From assembly GCA_030765055.1 (NCBI GenBank), contig CM060953.1, positions 17,273,518 through 17,337,517 on the forward strand: 64,000 nucleotides of DNA, read 5' to 3'. Made by a program: the position numbers and the translations under genes. Origin of the DNA: Mantis religiosa. Lineage: Eukaryota; Arthropoda; Insecta; Mantodea; Mantidae. Of the stretch, positions 1 to 11,205 are shown piece after piece. A model generated the notes under the pieces. That model searched no databases. It saw only the letters and a program-made list of their open reading frames with translations, and was not told the origin of the DNA. Positions within the stretch are counted from its first letter, which is position 1, and each line of letters starts with the position of its first letter.

Positions 1-91
1 CGGTGATGTTGCCGTTGGCCGTCTTTATTTCTGTCAGTTCCGCCTTCATTTCCATCATCTTCTCCAAAATCTTTTCCAATGCCGCGCCCAT
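1..91 (-). CDS. gag: Partial Gag N-terminus of Ty3/gypsy-type element
   Basis: A minus-strand frame opens at the ATG at 91-89 and runs off the left edge without a stop (about 30 codons). The start has a good context (A at -3, G at +4) and lies 28 nt beyond the primer-binding site, as expected for the first gag codon of an LTR retrotransposon. The visible peptide is rich in Lys, Glu and Met with hydrophobic spacing (LEKILEKMMEMKAEL), compatible with a short coiled coil. No zinc knuckle is in view because the rest of the element lies left of the window. The gag call rests on position next to the PBS and LTR, not on a recognised domain. Confidence 0.6.
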   Translation of the reverse strand, partial: MGAALEKILEKMMEMKAELTEIKTANGNIT

Positions 92-118
92 GGTTGTAAT
101 GTTCGGCGATGTTGTTGT

Positions 119-135
119 CCCGCTTCCTGACACCA
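119..135 (-). other. Primer-binding site (tRNA-Leu-like)
   Basis: One base inside the LTR edge the minus strand reads TGGTGTCAGGAAGCGGG. It is complementary to a tRNA 3' end of the CCTGACACCA type, which is typical of leucine tRNAs. It fixes the 5' side of the element and its leftward direction. The tRNA identity is from memory of tRNA-Leu acceptor ends. Confidence 0.6.
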
Positions 136-192
136 CTGTGGCTTTGTGGGTTCGTGAAATGAAAAGTCCAATTTCACCACTCAAAAATGTTC

Positions 193-198
193 TTTATT
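193..198 (-). promoter_or_regulatory. Polyadenylation signal AATAAA in LTR
   Basis: TTTATT on the + strand is AATAAA on the coding strand, about 60 nt before the LTR 3' end. The surrounding string TTCTTTATTTC recurs at the same place in the LTRs at 2507, 43946, 46459 and 53349. Confidence 0.6.
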
Positions 199-367
199 TC
201 CACCGACTTACAGTTAAACACTTGCCAATTACACAAAATTACGTAATGCACACAATTACGATTCACCAGTTCGTCCGTTAGCGTTCCGATGCACGTACAC
301 GGCGCTACTTCACTAGCACGTCAAACACTGCTCGCCAAGAACTCTGGCTCACTCCTAATTGAAGTCC

Positions 368-375
368 CTTTTATA
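368..375 (-). promoter_or_regulatory. LTR TATA box (TATAAAAG)
   Basis: Minus-strand TATAAAAG within the LTR, about 200 nt from its 5' edge and upstream of the AATAAA signal: the usual U3-to-R order. It would drive leftward transcription out of the window. Confidence 0.55.
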
Positions 376-2164
376 GGAATATCCTGCTATTCTAGAAGTC
401 TCTGGTTTTCCGCAAATTACCCGAACGTTCCATAGGAGAGGAGAAGGGGGGAGAAACTTCGAGGGACAGTGACATTTCCCTCAGTTAGTGACAGAGACCG
501 ATGAGTGGGCGTGGCCCAGTGCCTAGGGTCCCTCCCAACTGTCGCCTGTCCGTCCCTTCCCTAATTGGGTGACAGTATAATTTAATACCGTTACTACTTA
601 GGGATATAAAATGTTTCGTGGGCTTTGACTGCAGCTTTCGACTTTGAATAGCTCTCATAAAGTTTACTAAAGCTTAAATTAAATATTATTATTATCTGTA
701 GTAATACAACAACTAGGATAACATAAAATAATACTTAGGCGTTCAAAGTCAATATTTACTTGTATACATTTATTGTAACATTCCCGCAGCGTGTCAGATG
801 ACTTCCTCGTGATGTTGAAATTAAACAGTTCATTTTGTCCTTCAAGGTAGGAATTAGTGAAATATCTCTTATGATTTTCTTCGCTTCTTTGTTTCCATAG
901 TTACCGCAGTTCTACAGGATGGTATTGAACTACATTGAAATAACTTCAGCGAATGTAGACTTGACTAATATAAACAAGTTAGCATAGGCAATGGATGGTC
1001 AGCGGCTAAAAACTAAGCAGTTAATTTTCTTAGACTTATATGGAATAAGAAGCTGATTAATTGGTATTTAAACAAGGTGGATGAAAACATTAGATTAGAA
1101 TGTCTTTAAAACTGCTTCCCGAATTAACTCGTTGCTGGCGTTTTCAAGAGTTAATGTCTCTAATATCTCAAAACTGGAACTAATCACCTGCCAGTGCGGC
1201 ACTGTCCAGCGATTAACTACCTTCTTGTATCATGTAGCATACTGTAGTAGTGTTTATCTAATGGTTCTGATGGCCCAATACGTAATACCGAATATTGTTA
1301 CTCTAAATATCATTGGTTCTGATACTGCAATGTAGTTAACTTCTTGCGTTTTTCGATATATTTCTCAGAAGAAAGTCTAACTCACTAATAATAGCAACAA
1401 GTGAAACTATTCGAAAGGTATAAGGAATTGTGTACACAGTACGACAGTCATATGTTTGCCGCTGTCAACTTTTCACTGAAAACGCAGTCGCCATTTCGAG
1501 CAGTTTGTATAAACCTGATGTAAAGAGTTGCATTTACTTTTACTTTATGTAAGTTCGTTCATCCTTTAAGCCATCTCCAATTTAGATGTAGAACATCCTA
1601 AGGTATTAAGCAGGATTTAGCCTTTGTTAGAAACAATTGTAATTACTTGTACAACACGGTCAAATTGCTCCGTCAAATATACACATTCATATAAAAATTA
1701 ACAGCTTGGACGAAACATAAGCAAATTACCAAACAAAGAATGAAAAAATTAAACTATCAAGAAAAGTGGAGACTCTAAGCCTTGATGTTTCAGTTGAAGG
1801 CTAATGTTATAGCTATTTCACCAGAGGGAGTGCTCCTGCAAGCCTCTTTATTTTCGTGTACTATGTACTCAACTGTTATCATCACTTGCAGTGTCGCACT
1901 GGTACTTTAGAACCTTTCAGCCGTAACTTCCACATATGAACCAACACACGAATTACTTCTATAAGATATCTCTACTGGTTCTGAAAATATTTCCTGTAAT
2001 TAGCTCCCGGTATACCTAAATTAAGGACCTTGTGATTGGTTAAGTGATTTAGTATTTCTCACTGACATTTCTCAACATTTCAATAATCTTAATAATCATC
2101 TTCATAGAAAGTTCCACTACACATGGTTACGTCAATGGTAAACATGAAAGAAGTGTGGAAATCC

Positions 2165-3230
2165 AATCTGACGAAGAAAGAGTTTCATCAATTTAAATGT
2201 CTAAGATCTTTTCCCAACCTTTTATTGGTCTGCTAGATAACGTAAAGAGGGAACTTAAAGTAAGGTGATTCACTGATTTTAAATCAATGGAAAATGATTT
2301 TGTTCTGTTTGCTGATCCTCTTGCAATAGATTTACATAAGCTTAGACTAGAATTACAGTAGAAAGTCGCTGATTTACAATGTGATACGTATATTCAATTG
2401 CAGTTTAAGGATTTGAATGATTTGGATATATTTAAACATCTGAAAGCAGATACATATCCATCTCTTAGATCGTAGCAGCTATGTTTGGATCAACATATTG
2501 TGAATATGTGGGCTCCTAGAATCAAAATTTCAAGTTACAGAAATTCCAAATGTTCTTTATTTCTGTAGAAATACGCTCTGTTCTATTCTTACAGTAGTCT
2601 CATTACGTCACATACACAATCACAATCTTCCAAGGTTGATGACCACAACAACAACGTTCTGATTACATCTGTTTACTACGTCTGCTCTCGTTACAACACT
2701 CTACAACTGTTTACTCCTACTGCTCTGTTTACGACTGTCTCTTCGCGAGTCGTACCTTCCTTAAATACCTCATTGATAATTCGAGACTGTTCTGTAACCA
2801 TCACTAGATATTTCTGGAACAAACAATAAATCAAATGTTCTATAAAACATTGAAGACGTCAGCAGAATGTTCCAATTACCTCACTTATCTGTGTCAGTAA
2901 GTCTTTTATCTCGCGCTATCTTTATCTGTTTTTGTAGGCTCTTTATTTCCATACTGTCTGCCTATCAGCTCCTTTGTGTAAACAAGCCACGCGAACACTT
3001 TTTGCGCGTACGCCGCCAGTAGTAAAAAGGGATTCGTTCCAATATACATCCCAACAACTGTTTTCTGAAAGAAACTTATAAAATAGAAGCAATAAATGCG
3101 ATTAACAAATGATAATTTACGTGCTATACGGAGAGTGTCTATTTGTGATACATCACTAGACTTTCAAGGCAAATTACAAATAGAAGTGAAGAGAAATATG
3201 TTGCACAAATATTTAGGCGTACCAAAGGTA
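2165..3230 (+). pseudogene. hAT transposase C-terminal remnant, copy 1, split by an LTR
   Basis: The + strand carries decayed pieces of the C-terminal region of a hAT transposase (ZBED/GTF2IRD2-like branch). Visible blocks are MENDFVLFADP, then LQCDTYIQLQF (LQCDTY at 2374-2391), LDIFKHLKADTYP, then after a frame change AAMFGSTYCE (FGSTYCE at 2484-2504). Beyond the LTR comes RLTNDNLRAI (3099-3128). The order matches the family: LQ(C)D block, Y-P block, FGSTY-CE block, then the R-LT-NL block of the dimerisation region. Breaks: an in-frame TAG at 2359, frame changes near 2270 and 2475 and after the LTR, and one residue missing in the FGSTY-CE block. The N-terminal zinc finger and the catalytic D residues are not seen. 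Family assignment is from motif memory; a profile search would settle it. Confidence 0.7.
2507..3056 (-). mobile_element. Solo LTR inside the hAT remnant, copy 1
   Basis: About 550 bp, minus orientation, ends TGTTGG...CCCACA, with a TATA-like box (TATTTAAGG, near 2762) and the TTCTTTATTTC polyadenylation region near 2550. hAT transposase motifs lie on both sides, so the element landed in that gene. The right flank here is ACTG and the left flank of the sibling copy (43942-43945) is ACTC, which suggests a 4-bp target duplication that has since mutated. No internal retroviral-type coding sequence remains, hence a solo LTR. Confidence 0.65.
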
Positions 3231-3512
3231 TCGTAGGCCAAAATAGATGGATTCAAGTACGTGTACTATTACTTATTTTACTAGTAGCCATTCCACCTCT
3301 AACTCTGACAGAAGGTACATGCCTTCACCTGTTCAACATTACGTCATGTACACCGCGGGTTGCACACTCAGACGTCATAATGCTCCCACATTGAGTACAT
3401 GCTTGCCGATGTCCAGTTTAGTATTTAACCGACATACAGACGCACGTACAATCACGTGAAACGTTCTATAAAAACATACTACGTACGTCATAAAGACACG
3501 CTCTATTAGTTC

Positions 3513-3635
3513 TTAGTTCACCGCCCGGAGGGCAACATTTATTCTTATACATATTGTCAGATAATACTCATCCAAACTAGTCTTGCTGTCCAAAGATGGC
3601 TCCACCTGTAATATCTTACTGCGGTGAAGAAAATT
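3513..3635 (+). repeat. Core repeat 1 (delta)
   Basis: Palindrome reads AAAGATGGCTCCACCTGT (3592-3609); the upstream box is CCGCCCGGAGGGCAAC. Confidence 0.75.
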
Positions 3636-4929
3636 TCTAATTATTTCCAAAGTATTAAGACGAACTGTATATGTACCTTTTGTTCATACTTTAGATTTAT
3701 TTGCTTTTAATCTATAAAAGTAAATGGTAATTAGAATATATTTTGATACAAATTTGACCGAAAAAATAATCCCGTATAAGAATGGAAGTCTTCTGACTTC
3801 AACATATAAACAACAATTTTTACAGCTTTAATTCGTATTTTATATGGATTTTAGGGTAATTGGTTTTTTAAATGCTTGTGTTGTGCAATTATAGTTTCCT
3901 GAGAATACTAGCTCCAAGATAAAGTTTGCAACAAGGCGCGATCAGAGCATGACTAGTAATAGAGTTTGGAATGAAATTACCAAAATTCGCGCTCACTAAG
4001 CTTGTAGCCATGCCATTGTTGTTGAACACAGTAATATTTAAATGAAATATTTGATGCGAATCTCTTACCTGTTCTCCCTGGACTTCAGTGACAGTGATAT
4101 CTCACTGCGATTACGTCACGCTCTCAAGACTCACTGGATGCTTTATTTCATATGTCGCTATTCAGGGAAGTCGTTCAGTCTCCAAAAAATTACATACTCT
4201 TATTCCAGAAACGTTTTTCACTTGATACAACGTCATACTGAGTCAAATAATTTGCCTTTTATCTTATTTTAAAACTTCTACGCCTGAGATACCTTTATCT
4301 GTTGAGTCATTATTACTGTCATCCTCCTCACTGTTTCCATACCATTGCCTTCAATTATAATCCTTTCAATTTTTCCTCTGTTAGTACATTGAAACCAGGC
4401 GTTAAATAAAACACATTTCATTTTAGGTACTCTTACAGGTTGGTGTCGAAATTTTAGTTTTCCATCATATTGCTTTCCAACGTGGTTAATGCAGCTGAAC
4501 CCTCAACAATTTTAATATACGGATTTCTTGTTCTATATCGTGATTATCATTCCATAAATGGTACCTACTGCCGATTTGTCTGTTCTTGATGTTTCTAAAA
4601 TGCCCTAATATTCAACTTCCTTTAGGTTTTTGACATTGTAATTGTTGTCTGTCTTTGCAGTTTATCAGGTACAAACCTGAGCTTTGGTCTGTAGTCTTCC
4701 CTTTGTGTTGTAACTTGGTGAAATTTAAAGTTGCCCAGTTTAGTTGACTAATTTTTAAAAATGTTACACCTAAGGACCTGTTATCCGAGAGGACAAATGT
4801 CATTAAAACTTCATGCAAACTTCTGTACTTAATTCACCTGTTTACTATTTTAACGACACACTCGATCACGTGAAACGTTATAGAGCTATGTACTATGTAC
4901 TTTAAATTACACGCTCTTTTAGTTCTTAA

Positions 4930-5090
4930 CTAACCGCCAGGGTGACAAACAATTGAACGAGGGGAATGGTCATACCTCATTCACGTTTCAGTGAAAAAAG
5001 TAGACAGTAATTAGAATAAATGTTGTCATAAATTTGACCTAAGAAGTAATTCCGTATGAGAATGGAAGTCATCTGTATTAAATATATAAA
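4930..5090 (+). repeat. Core repeat, partial (epsilon)
   Basis: Keeps the left box (ACCGCCAGGGTGACAAACAA) and the downstream AATGGAAGTC block (about 5060) but lacks the palindrome. The same internal deletion occurs at 23909 and 54298, so it is an inherited subtype. Confidence 0.6.
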
Positions 5091-5429
5091 CAACAAACTT
5101 TCTAACTTTCTTTCATGGTATAAATCGAATTGTGATCTTAACCCTTTTGAACACTTGAATAGTGCAATTATTGTACCGTGAGAGTGGGAGTGCCACTGTT
5201 TAGTTTTACATCCCGCCTCGGTAGCGTAGATGCAAAATATCTCTTATGATTTCCTTACCTATCATGTTTCCATGGTTACTGCAGATCCACAAGATATTTA
5301 TGAACTACACCGAACTGGTCTATACATGTACCGCGGTCTAACTGTTACAGTTAAAAGTTATTTAAATGACATAGGAATAAACAATAACATGAAGCATTAT
5401 GTGCACAAATACTAAATATGAAATATACA

Positions 5430-5880
5430 AAGGACGCCCGGCGCCTCTGTAGGGCTTTCCATAGGGCAAGACCTAGAGAATATCAAGCCGCTGCTCTGGT
5501 CCTGTGGACTCAAGATGGAATGGAAGTGGATATACCACTTACGCGCGCCAAACCCAAAGAGGAAGACTACCGATTAACCTCGATAGGGACGCCTGGTGAT
5601 CTAGCACACCTACTAGCTATGCAGGCTAGTACGCGGGAATATATGACATCCTTCAACCCCGTCCGGAGACGTACCCGCTCTCCCACGGGTATCGGGAACC
5701 ACTGTCCCTCGAGTCCAACCCAATCCGAACAACTCCCATTAAGGATGGGGCTTGAATGTTTGGCCCGAGGTTCCTCTAGTAACGTTAGAGGTACCACGAG
5801 TGTTAGGTGTCCGTAGCGTCAGCACCTCGGCAGCTGAAGGGGACAGATCCCCTCCCCCACGGGGCTATACATATGTCGTG
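5430..5880 (+). repeat. GC-rich repeat G1, copy a
   Basis: A GC-rich island in AT-rich surroundings, related to G2 about 1 kb downstream: both share blocks such as CCAACCCAATCCGAACAACT and GAATGTT.GGCCC.AGGTTCCTCT. Frames on either strand (5418-5816 +, 5567-5797 -) show no recognisable domain and break in other copies. Confidence 0.6.
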
Positions 5881-6155
5881 TTTTAATTAAAATCCTTGGA
5901 GTAGTTTTTGAGAAAACAAACTTGTTAAACAATTGCTATATATAAGGACTATGATACAATGAAGTACAAAATTAATATAATCTCTAGTCGATTTGCTAGT
6001 GTTTACCTAGATCACGTTTGGTTACGATGATCCTAATGTCCTTCAGCTAATGCCGACTTGTAAACGAGGTCAACCGGAAAGTCCGAAGATCCCAACCCCT
6101 ATCAACCCGGAAGCCATGGAAAATTTCGGTGCAATACGTTCAGTCTAAGGACCCT

Positions 6156-6402
6156 GGCCGCGCCGTGGCTCAGTGGTTAGACCACTTGGCTCAGACCAAG
6201 GCGCCCCGGGTTTGATCCCAGGTGACCGCAAACTGAGATTTTTGGTGGACAACACGGCACTGGGGTTTTCTCCGGGACCTGCGGTTTCCCCCGCCATGTC
6301 ATTCCTCCGGTGCTCCACCTTCATCTCATCTATCACAAGTGTCACCGCCTGCGGTGCCGTATTTAGCAAAGGCGGGCGTTAAACACTACATATTTCATTT
6401 CT
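6156..6402 (+). mobile_element. SINE-C, copy a (tRNA-derived)
   Basis: tRNA-like head with A box TGGCTCAGTGG (6166-6176) and B box GGGTTTGATCCC (6208-6219), 31 nt apart as in Pol III promoters. The body has the GGTTTTCTCCGGGACCT block, the inverted repeat CACCGCCTGCGGTG and a TTAAACACTACATATTTCATT tail. Confidence 0.8.
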
Positions 6403-6770
6403 AAGGACCCCCTCCCTATCTCAAGACAGGTGGAAGTGGCTACGTCACATACGCGCGTCAGCCCCGCAGGATAGACTAGCGAAAACCTCGGTGTGATCAC
6501 CTGGAGGTCCTCGGGACGCTTTAGGCAACCCTATGCCCTATCCGGGTGGCCGAGGGCTGGCTGTATCCAATCTCCCGCGGGTGTCGGGAACACACTGTCC
6601 CTTGAGTCCAACCCAATCCGAACAACTCCCATTCAGGGATGGGCTCGAATGTTCGGCCCCAGGTTCCTCTTCGTAACGACATAAGTGTCTCGAGGGCTAA
6701 GGGCCCGCAGCATCCGCACCAAGGCCTCTGAAGCAATAGTGGTGTCTCCGTTGGTATCTTGATAAACTTA
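6403..6770 (+). repeat. GC-rich repeat G2, copy a
   Basis: Paralogue of G1 placed directly after SINE-C. Nearly identical to 55776-56145. Contains GGCCGAGGGCTGGCTGTATC and the shared CCAACCCAATCCGAACAACT block. Confidence 0.6.
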
Positions 6771-6785
6771 AGGTTCTGAATCTTA

Positions 6786-7045
6786 GCTGCGCGGCGTGGC
6801 TGAGTGGCTAAACAGCTCTACTCTCACCAAAGCTACCCGGGTTCTATTCTATGCCAACAAAAAGTAAAACTTGTTAATGACAACACGCTGCTGGGGCGAG
6901 TTTTCTCCTGGATCCCCGTTTTCCTCTGACATCTCATTCCAGCATTGCATCTCCATCTCTTGTAACATCAGTGTCACCGCCTGCGGTGACGCGTTTAGTA
7001 AAAGCGGGCTTTAAACACTACACATTTCATTTTAGGTTCTCTTCA
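6786..7045 (+). mobile_element. SINE-D, copy a (tRNA-derived)
   Basis: A box TGGCTGAGTGG (6797-6807) and B box GGGTTCTATTC (6839-6849). The body resembles SINE-C, with the hairpin decayed to CACCGCCTGCGGTGACG. Confidence 0.75.
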
Positions 7046-7647
7046 AACATGGAGTCAAAATTAAGCATTTCTTCTCGATACTGCGTGGTTAATGCAGTTG
7101 GATCCTGAACACTTTTTAATAAAATTATTTATTGTTCTATATCGTGATTCTCATTTCATGAATGGTACGCTACTGCCAATGTCACTGTTCTTGATGTCTC
7201 TAAAACACACTTTAAGCCTAATGTTCAACTTACTTTTTGTTTTGACAATATAAGAGTTGACAGTCTTTGCAGTTTATCCGGTACATACTTGAGTTTTTGT
7301 CTGTGGGGTTTTACTTTGTTTTAATTACAAGATTTTAAAGGAAGTACATTGAATTTGTTGTGTGGGGCCAAATTTATACGTTCTTATGGAAAAGTTGTGT
7401 AGCCCTGCGATGGTAAACACTAGCAATATATGGAGCATCGAGCACTAATTCCTCTTGAATTTATGTTAATTTTAGAACAATGTTACACATAAGGACCTGT
7501 TGTGTGAGACGGCAAATTACATCGAAAATTTCTTGCAAGGTACTGAATCCAAATGCCCAGTTTAGTGGTTAACCGACACACAACGTTAAAGGTTTTTTAA
7601 ATGCTTACCATGTATGTTGTAATGACACGCTCTTTTAGTTCTCAATT

Positions 7648-7760
7648 AACCGTCAGGAGGCAACTTTAGTTGAGAAGCAAATTGACAGATGCTAATCTTC
7701 CGACCTCGTCTTCCTGTCCACAGATGGCTCCAGCTGTAATATCCTGCCGCGGTGAAGAAA
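7648..7760 (+). repeat. Core repeat 2 (alpha1)
   Basis: Left box CCGTCAGGAGGCAAC; palindrome ACAGATGGCTCCAGCTGT; followed by CCTGCCGCGGTGAAG. Confidence 0.8.
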
Positions 7761-8897
7761 ATTTGTAATTATTTACAAAGATTTAAATTGAACGTTATTT
7801 ATACTGTTTACCTGTACCTAAAATTTATTTGCGCTTAGTACTGTGAAATTAAAAAGTAATTAGAATTTATTTTAACATAAATTTAACCAAACAGGTAATT
7901 CAGTTGGAGAATAGAACTCATCTGAAATAAAGATATAAGTCACCATTTTTGTAACTTAATTTCAAGGTATGAATCCAGTTCTACACTATGCTTTTTATAA
8001 CGTCTGAGCTGTACAATTACTTTTCCATGCTACATCTTTCTTAAATTTTGACTGCACCTGACATTCAATTTGCTTTCACAAGGTTTATTGGATCAGGGGC
8101 GTTGACCACATCCAACTTTGAGATAAGGCACTTGTTTACTAGAATGGTGGTACTCGGTTTCCATCATCTCATCTGTAAGACTGCATTATACCATGAGCCA
8201 GCAGAGACGAGTGAGTGGAACCTTTCTGGACAAAGATGTGAACGTTACCACATAGAACTGTGCAGGAAAAGAGCCAAATCAAAGACTATGTGAACCAAGG
8301 CGTCAGTACGCAAAACTGAATAATTTGCAATTGTTTGCAGTTGAGCCCTTATTGTATGGCCATTTGACTGCAATAAAATTTATTACATAAATAATTATTA
8401 CTGTTATCTGTAGCAACACAGATTACTAACACCCGAAAATTAGGATAATATTGAGAATCTGTGGATTACGTAGATTCGGGAATCCGTCTTTCAGAAATAT
8501 AAAACCATTTTTGTTGCAGTAAAAAGGCGTGAAATTAACTATCAGCCGTCTACAAGGTGGTATCGGTTAAAGAAGTTACTTCAGTGCACTTCAAACTTCG
8601 ACTGTTACAATAACCATCATACAACTGCTCTTCTAACACCTGCGCGGTATTTATAACCACCAGCAATTGTTTCTATAATACTGGACAACAACAATAGACT
8701 GAGGAATCCGGAGCCTCTCTCTGCCTCTTTCTCTTATGCCCACGAGCCCTGAATACTTTTTAATAAATGTATTTCTTGTTCTATATCGTGATGCTTATTG
8801 CATAAATGGTACCCTACTGCCGATTTGTCTGTTCTTGATATTTCTAAAATACTCTTTAAGCCTAATGTTCAATGACACGCTGCTTTAGTTCTCAATT

Positions 8898-9008
8898 AAC
8901 CGTCAGGAGGCAACTTTAGTTGAGAAACAACAGATGCTAATGTTTCAACCTCGTCTGTCTGTCCACAGATCGCGCCACCAGTAATATGCATCCGCAGTGA
9001 AGAAAATT
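8898..9008 (+). repeat. Core repeat 3 (alpha2)
   Basis: Palindrome ACAGATCGCGCCACCAGT; the same variant occurs at 58238, as expected for recent sibling copies. Confidence 0.8.
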
Positions 9009-9212
9009 CGTAACTATTTACATATTTTTAATGGGAACTGTATTTATACTCTTTACATATACTTTAACTTAGTTTGCATTTAACAATATGAAAGTAAACA
9101 GAAATTAAATTATATTTTGACAGCAATTTGAACACAAACGTAATTCTATACGAGAATGGAAGCCTTCGGAACTAAATATATCAGCTACAATTTTTCTAAT
9201 GGTTTTTCATTG

Positions 9213-10537
9213 AGGAGAATTTCAAAACCATTGCGGTTCTGTTGGACGTGGAAAAGGCCTTTGCGACAACCTGGCACCAGGGTCTACTGTACAAGCTCAA
9301 GGAAGTTAACATCCCTCCTCCCTGTCTTGCTCTGATCAGCAGCTTCCTTCGGGATCGCTCATTCAGGGTGAGAGTGGAAGGAAAGCTTTCCAGCGTCAGA
9401 CCCATAGCTGCGGGGGTCCCGGAGGGTAGTGTACTATCACCGTTGCTCTTCGCGGCCTACATGTCTGACTTCCCTACAGAGCCACAGACAGTTACGTGCC
9501 AGTATGCGGACGACGTTCCCATTATGGCGCGTAATAAAAATGTCAAGTTCTGCTTTCCGCCTCTGCAGCGACAGCTCCGAGCGATCGGCCGCTGGAGTGA
9601 GAAGTGGAGGATGGCAATTAGTCCAGGGAAGAGCTCAGCTCTTCTGCTGGCTAAGGTCAGACGCTGGCGACCGACGGGAACGCTGAGGCTGAGGCAGAGG
9701 CAAATCCCATGGGTTTCCTCGGCTAAATACCTGGGTGTCCTTCTTGATCGCGGGCTAAACTTCACTCCCCATGTCAGGGCTAAGGCGGGACTAGGCCATG
9801 TTGCACTCAGGCAGTTGTACCCCATTTTCAGGTCCAACATGCCGGCACACCTCAAACTACGTCTGTACCGTGCGATCATTCCACCCATGATTCTGTATGG
9901 GTGCGAGGTCTGGGGATTGGCTGCTCCGACCACAATCCGCAGACAGCAAATCGTGCAGAATCGGGCGTTAAGGATGATCTATGGTACTGGGCGTAGATTC
10001 CCTACGCACATCTTACATGAATATTCCCAAATCCCTTACATAGAGGACATGGTAAGAGAGAGATCTCGAACCCTCCATCAAAAACTTTCTACCCATTCCA
10101 ACCAGCTGGTCAACACCCTGGGTCGGTATGACCACAGAGCTCCTCGCAGGAGGAGGAGGTACAAACTCCCAAAGGACGCCATGGGCTATTAGCCAGATGG
10201 GGTTCTCTCCATCACACTGAAAACACCAGAACCAGAAATGGGTTTAGACAATTCCCCCACATGGTTTCCTATCCCCTCTGATCGTGCTGTCATCATTCCG
10301 ACCTTCTTCAAGCGGAGAGTTGGGTGAGGGCGGCCTTGGGAATATATACCCCAGGCGGCAGCCTGAGCGGCTTAACCCAACAGATCAGAGAAACCTATGC
10401 CCCGACATAAACGCTTGAGACAAAAGACTAAAGACTTCTACACCACCCAGATAAAGTCGCAGAAAGTGGCTAGGTGCTGGGCGAAACCATTCCGTCCAGG
10501 TAAACTTGGACGACTCGATTCTTCTGCTGGTCTGCTG
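9213..10537 (+). mobile_element. 5'-truncated Jockey-clade LINE fragment
   Basis: Inserted in the alpha2 monomer of this Q copy only; the other five Q copies read straight through the site (for example 58540-58560). Flanked by an 11-bp direct repeat GTTTTTCATTG (9202-9212 and 10540-10550), a target-site duplication probably 13 bp originally. The element begins inside the RT domain and ends with a 345-bp 3' UTR without a poly-A tail. Its last 150 bp are homologous, in the opposite orientation, to the fragments at 23789, 32035 and 52213. Confidence 0.9.
9242..10192 (+). pseudogene. Jockey-type reverse transcriptase, C-terminal part
   Basis: An open frame of about 316 codons continues upstream to 9213 without an ATG (first residues FKTIAVLLDVEKAF), so it is a 5'-truncated ORF2. 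RT motifs: LDVEKAF with the first catalytic Asp, GVPEGSVLSP, YADD at residues 88-91 (9503-9514), KYLGV and ILYGCEVWG. The frame ends at TAG 10190-10192 after the basic tail RRRRRYKLPKDAMGY. It is intact over its length but lacks endonuclease and RT fingers, so it cannot be active. It belongs to the same clade as the ORF2 at 13395 but a different family (YADDVPIMA against YADDVLLFS). Confidence 0.9.
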
Positions 10538-11205
10538 TTGTTTTTCATTGTAAGATTTCAATATCACGGAGCTTGATTTATAAATTTTTTGCTGTATAAT
10601 TATAGTACCTTGAGGTATGCAACAAGTTTCTATCAAAGCATGACTAGTAGCAGGGTTTGGAAAATTATCACGCATTCCTTGACTTTAGCTGCTTTTGGCC
10701 ACGCAGTTCTACTTGAACGATGAAATATTTAACTGACAGCTTTGATGAGAGTCTCTTACTTGTTTTCCCTGGTCTTCAATAGACTTCACTCCCTCAAGAG
10801 TCACCCGATTGCTTGTTTCATGCGTCGCTATTTAGGGAAGCCGTGAAGTTAGTCTCAAACAAATTAAATAACCTAGTTCCAGAAAGGTTTTTCACTTACA
10901 CACAACTTAACAGAGTTAAACAATTTTGCCTTTAATCATATTTTATTTCTTCCAGGTTTGACATATCTTCTTTTGTTGAATCATTGCCATCATCAATATT
11001 TCCATCCCATTGTCTTCAATTATAATTCTTTCAATTTTTTTCTTCCGTTAGTGTACTTTATTCTAATAGTATTGTTTCATTTCATCCACATTATGACATA
11101 CTTTCACCCATTTCAATTGTGCAGTTTGCTCAAATCGATGGCTGCAGAAAATTTCGTCTTTCCCTTTACATGTGAAAGTTTACTATGATACAATAAAGCA
11201 CAGAA

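Larger units (their letters stand above)
137..574 (-). mobile_element. 5' LTR of a Ty3/gypsy-type retrotransposon
   Basis: A 438-bp LTR in minus orientation with canonical TGT...ACA ends (TGTCACCCAATT... to ...AAAGCCACA). It is followed on its 3' side by a PBS and a gag start, so it is the 5' LTR of an element extending left of the window. It contains a TATA box (368-375) and an AATAAA signal (193-198). The right flank is GTAT (575-578), and the homologous unoccupied site at 42007-42010 also reads GTAT, which fits a 4-bp target duplication. Only one LTR is visible, so age cannot be estimated. Confidence 0.85.
575..4750 (+). repeat. Higher-order unit X, copy 1
   Basis: Aligns end to end with 42007-46078 with only substitutions and small indels. 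Content: 575-2160 AT-rich repeat sequence without a convincing gene; hAT transposase remnant 2165-2506 and 3057-3230 split by an LTR (2507-3056); delta-subtype core at 3513-3635; 3790-4390 is the X tail, also found at 32493-33050, 45040-45770 and 52663-53280; 4396-4440 resembles the 3' tail of SINE-B/C/D without its head. Short ORFs at 1132, 3247 and 4042 are not conserved as proteins between the two copies. The last 50 bp contain a rudiment of the LTR seen in full at 53349. Confidence 0.8.
4751..8370 (+). repeat. Higher-order unit P, copy 1
   Basis: Closely matches 54120-57725 (SINE-C to SINE-D part nearly identical) and more loosely 16372-19090 and 23909-27320. In order: epsilon core fragment 4930-5090; a CCCGCCTCGGTAGCGTAGAT fragment resembling the SINE-A head at 5207-5230; G1 5430-5880; AT-rich 5880-6155; SINE-C 6156-6402; G2 6403-6770; SINE-D 6786-7045; AT-rich 7045-7640; alpha1 core 7648-7760; AT-rich to 8370. 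The 132-codon frame at 5418-5816 lies over G1 and is not kept open in the sibling copies. Confidence 0.8.

Noticed and set aside
5230..5415. 61-codon + frame ending HYVHKY, repeated at 24192 and 54597
   Set aside because: Short, repeat-borne, and its homologous monomer stretches at 855 and 42295 are not open.
5418..5816. 132-codon + frame that could be a small gene
   Set aside because: It lies on GC-rich repeat G1, has no recognisable domain, and the frame is broken in the sibling copies at 24395 and 54800.
6156..6230. Possible tRNA gene with good A and B boxes
   Set aside because: The same head is followed by an identical SINE body in four places; the acceptor stem does not close.
10958..11188. 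Hydrophobic 76-codon + frame repeated at 20333, 35392 and 58960
   Set aside because: The composition follows from T-rich DNA; the frame varies in the copies at 28580 and 48791 and recurs only because unit Q is duplicated.
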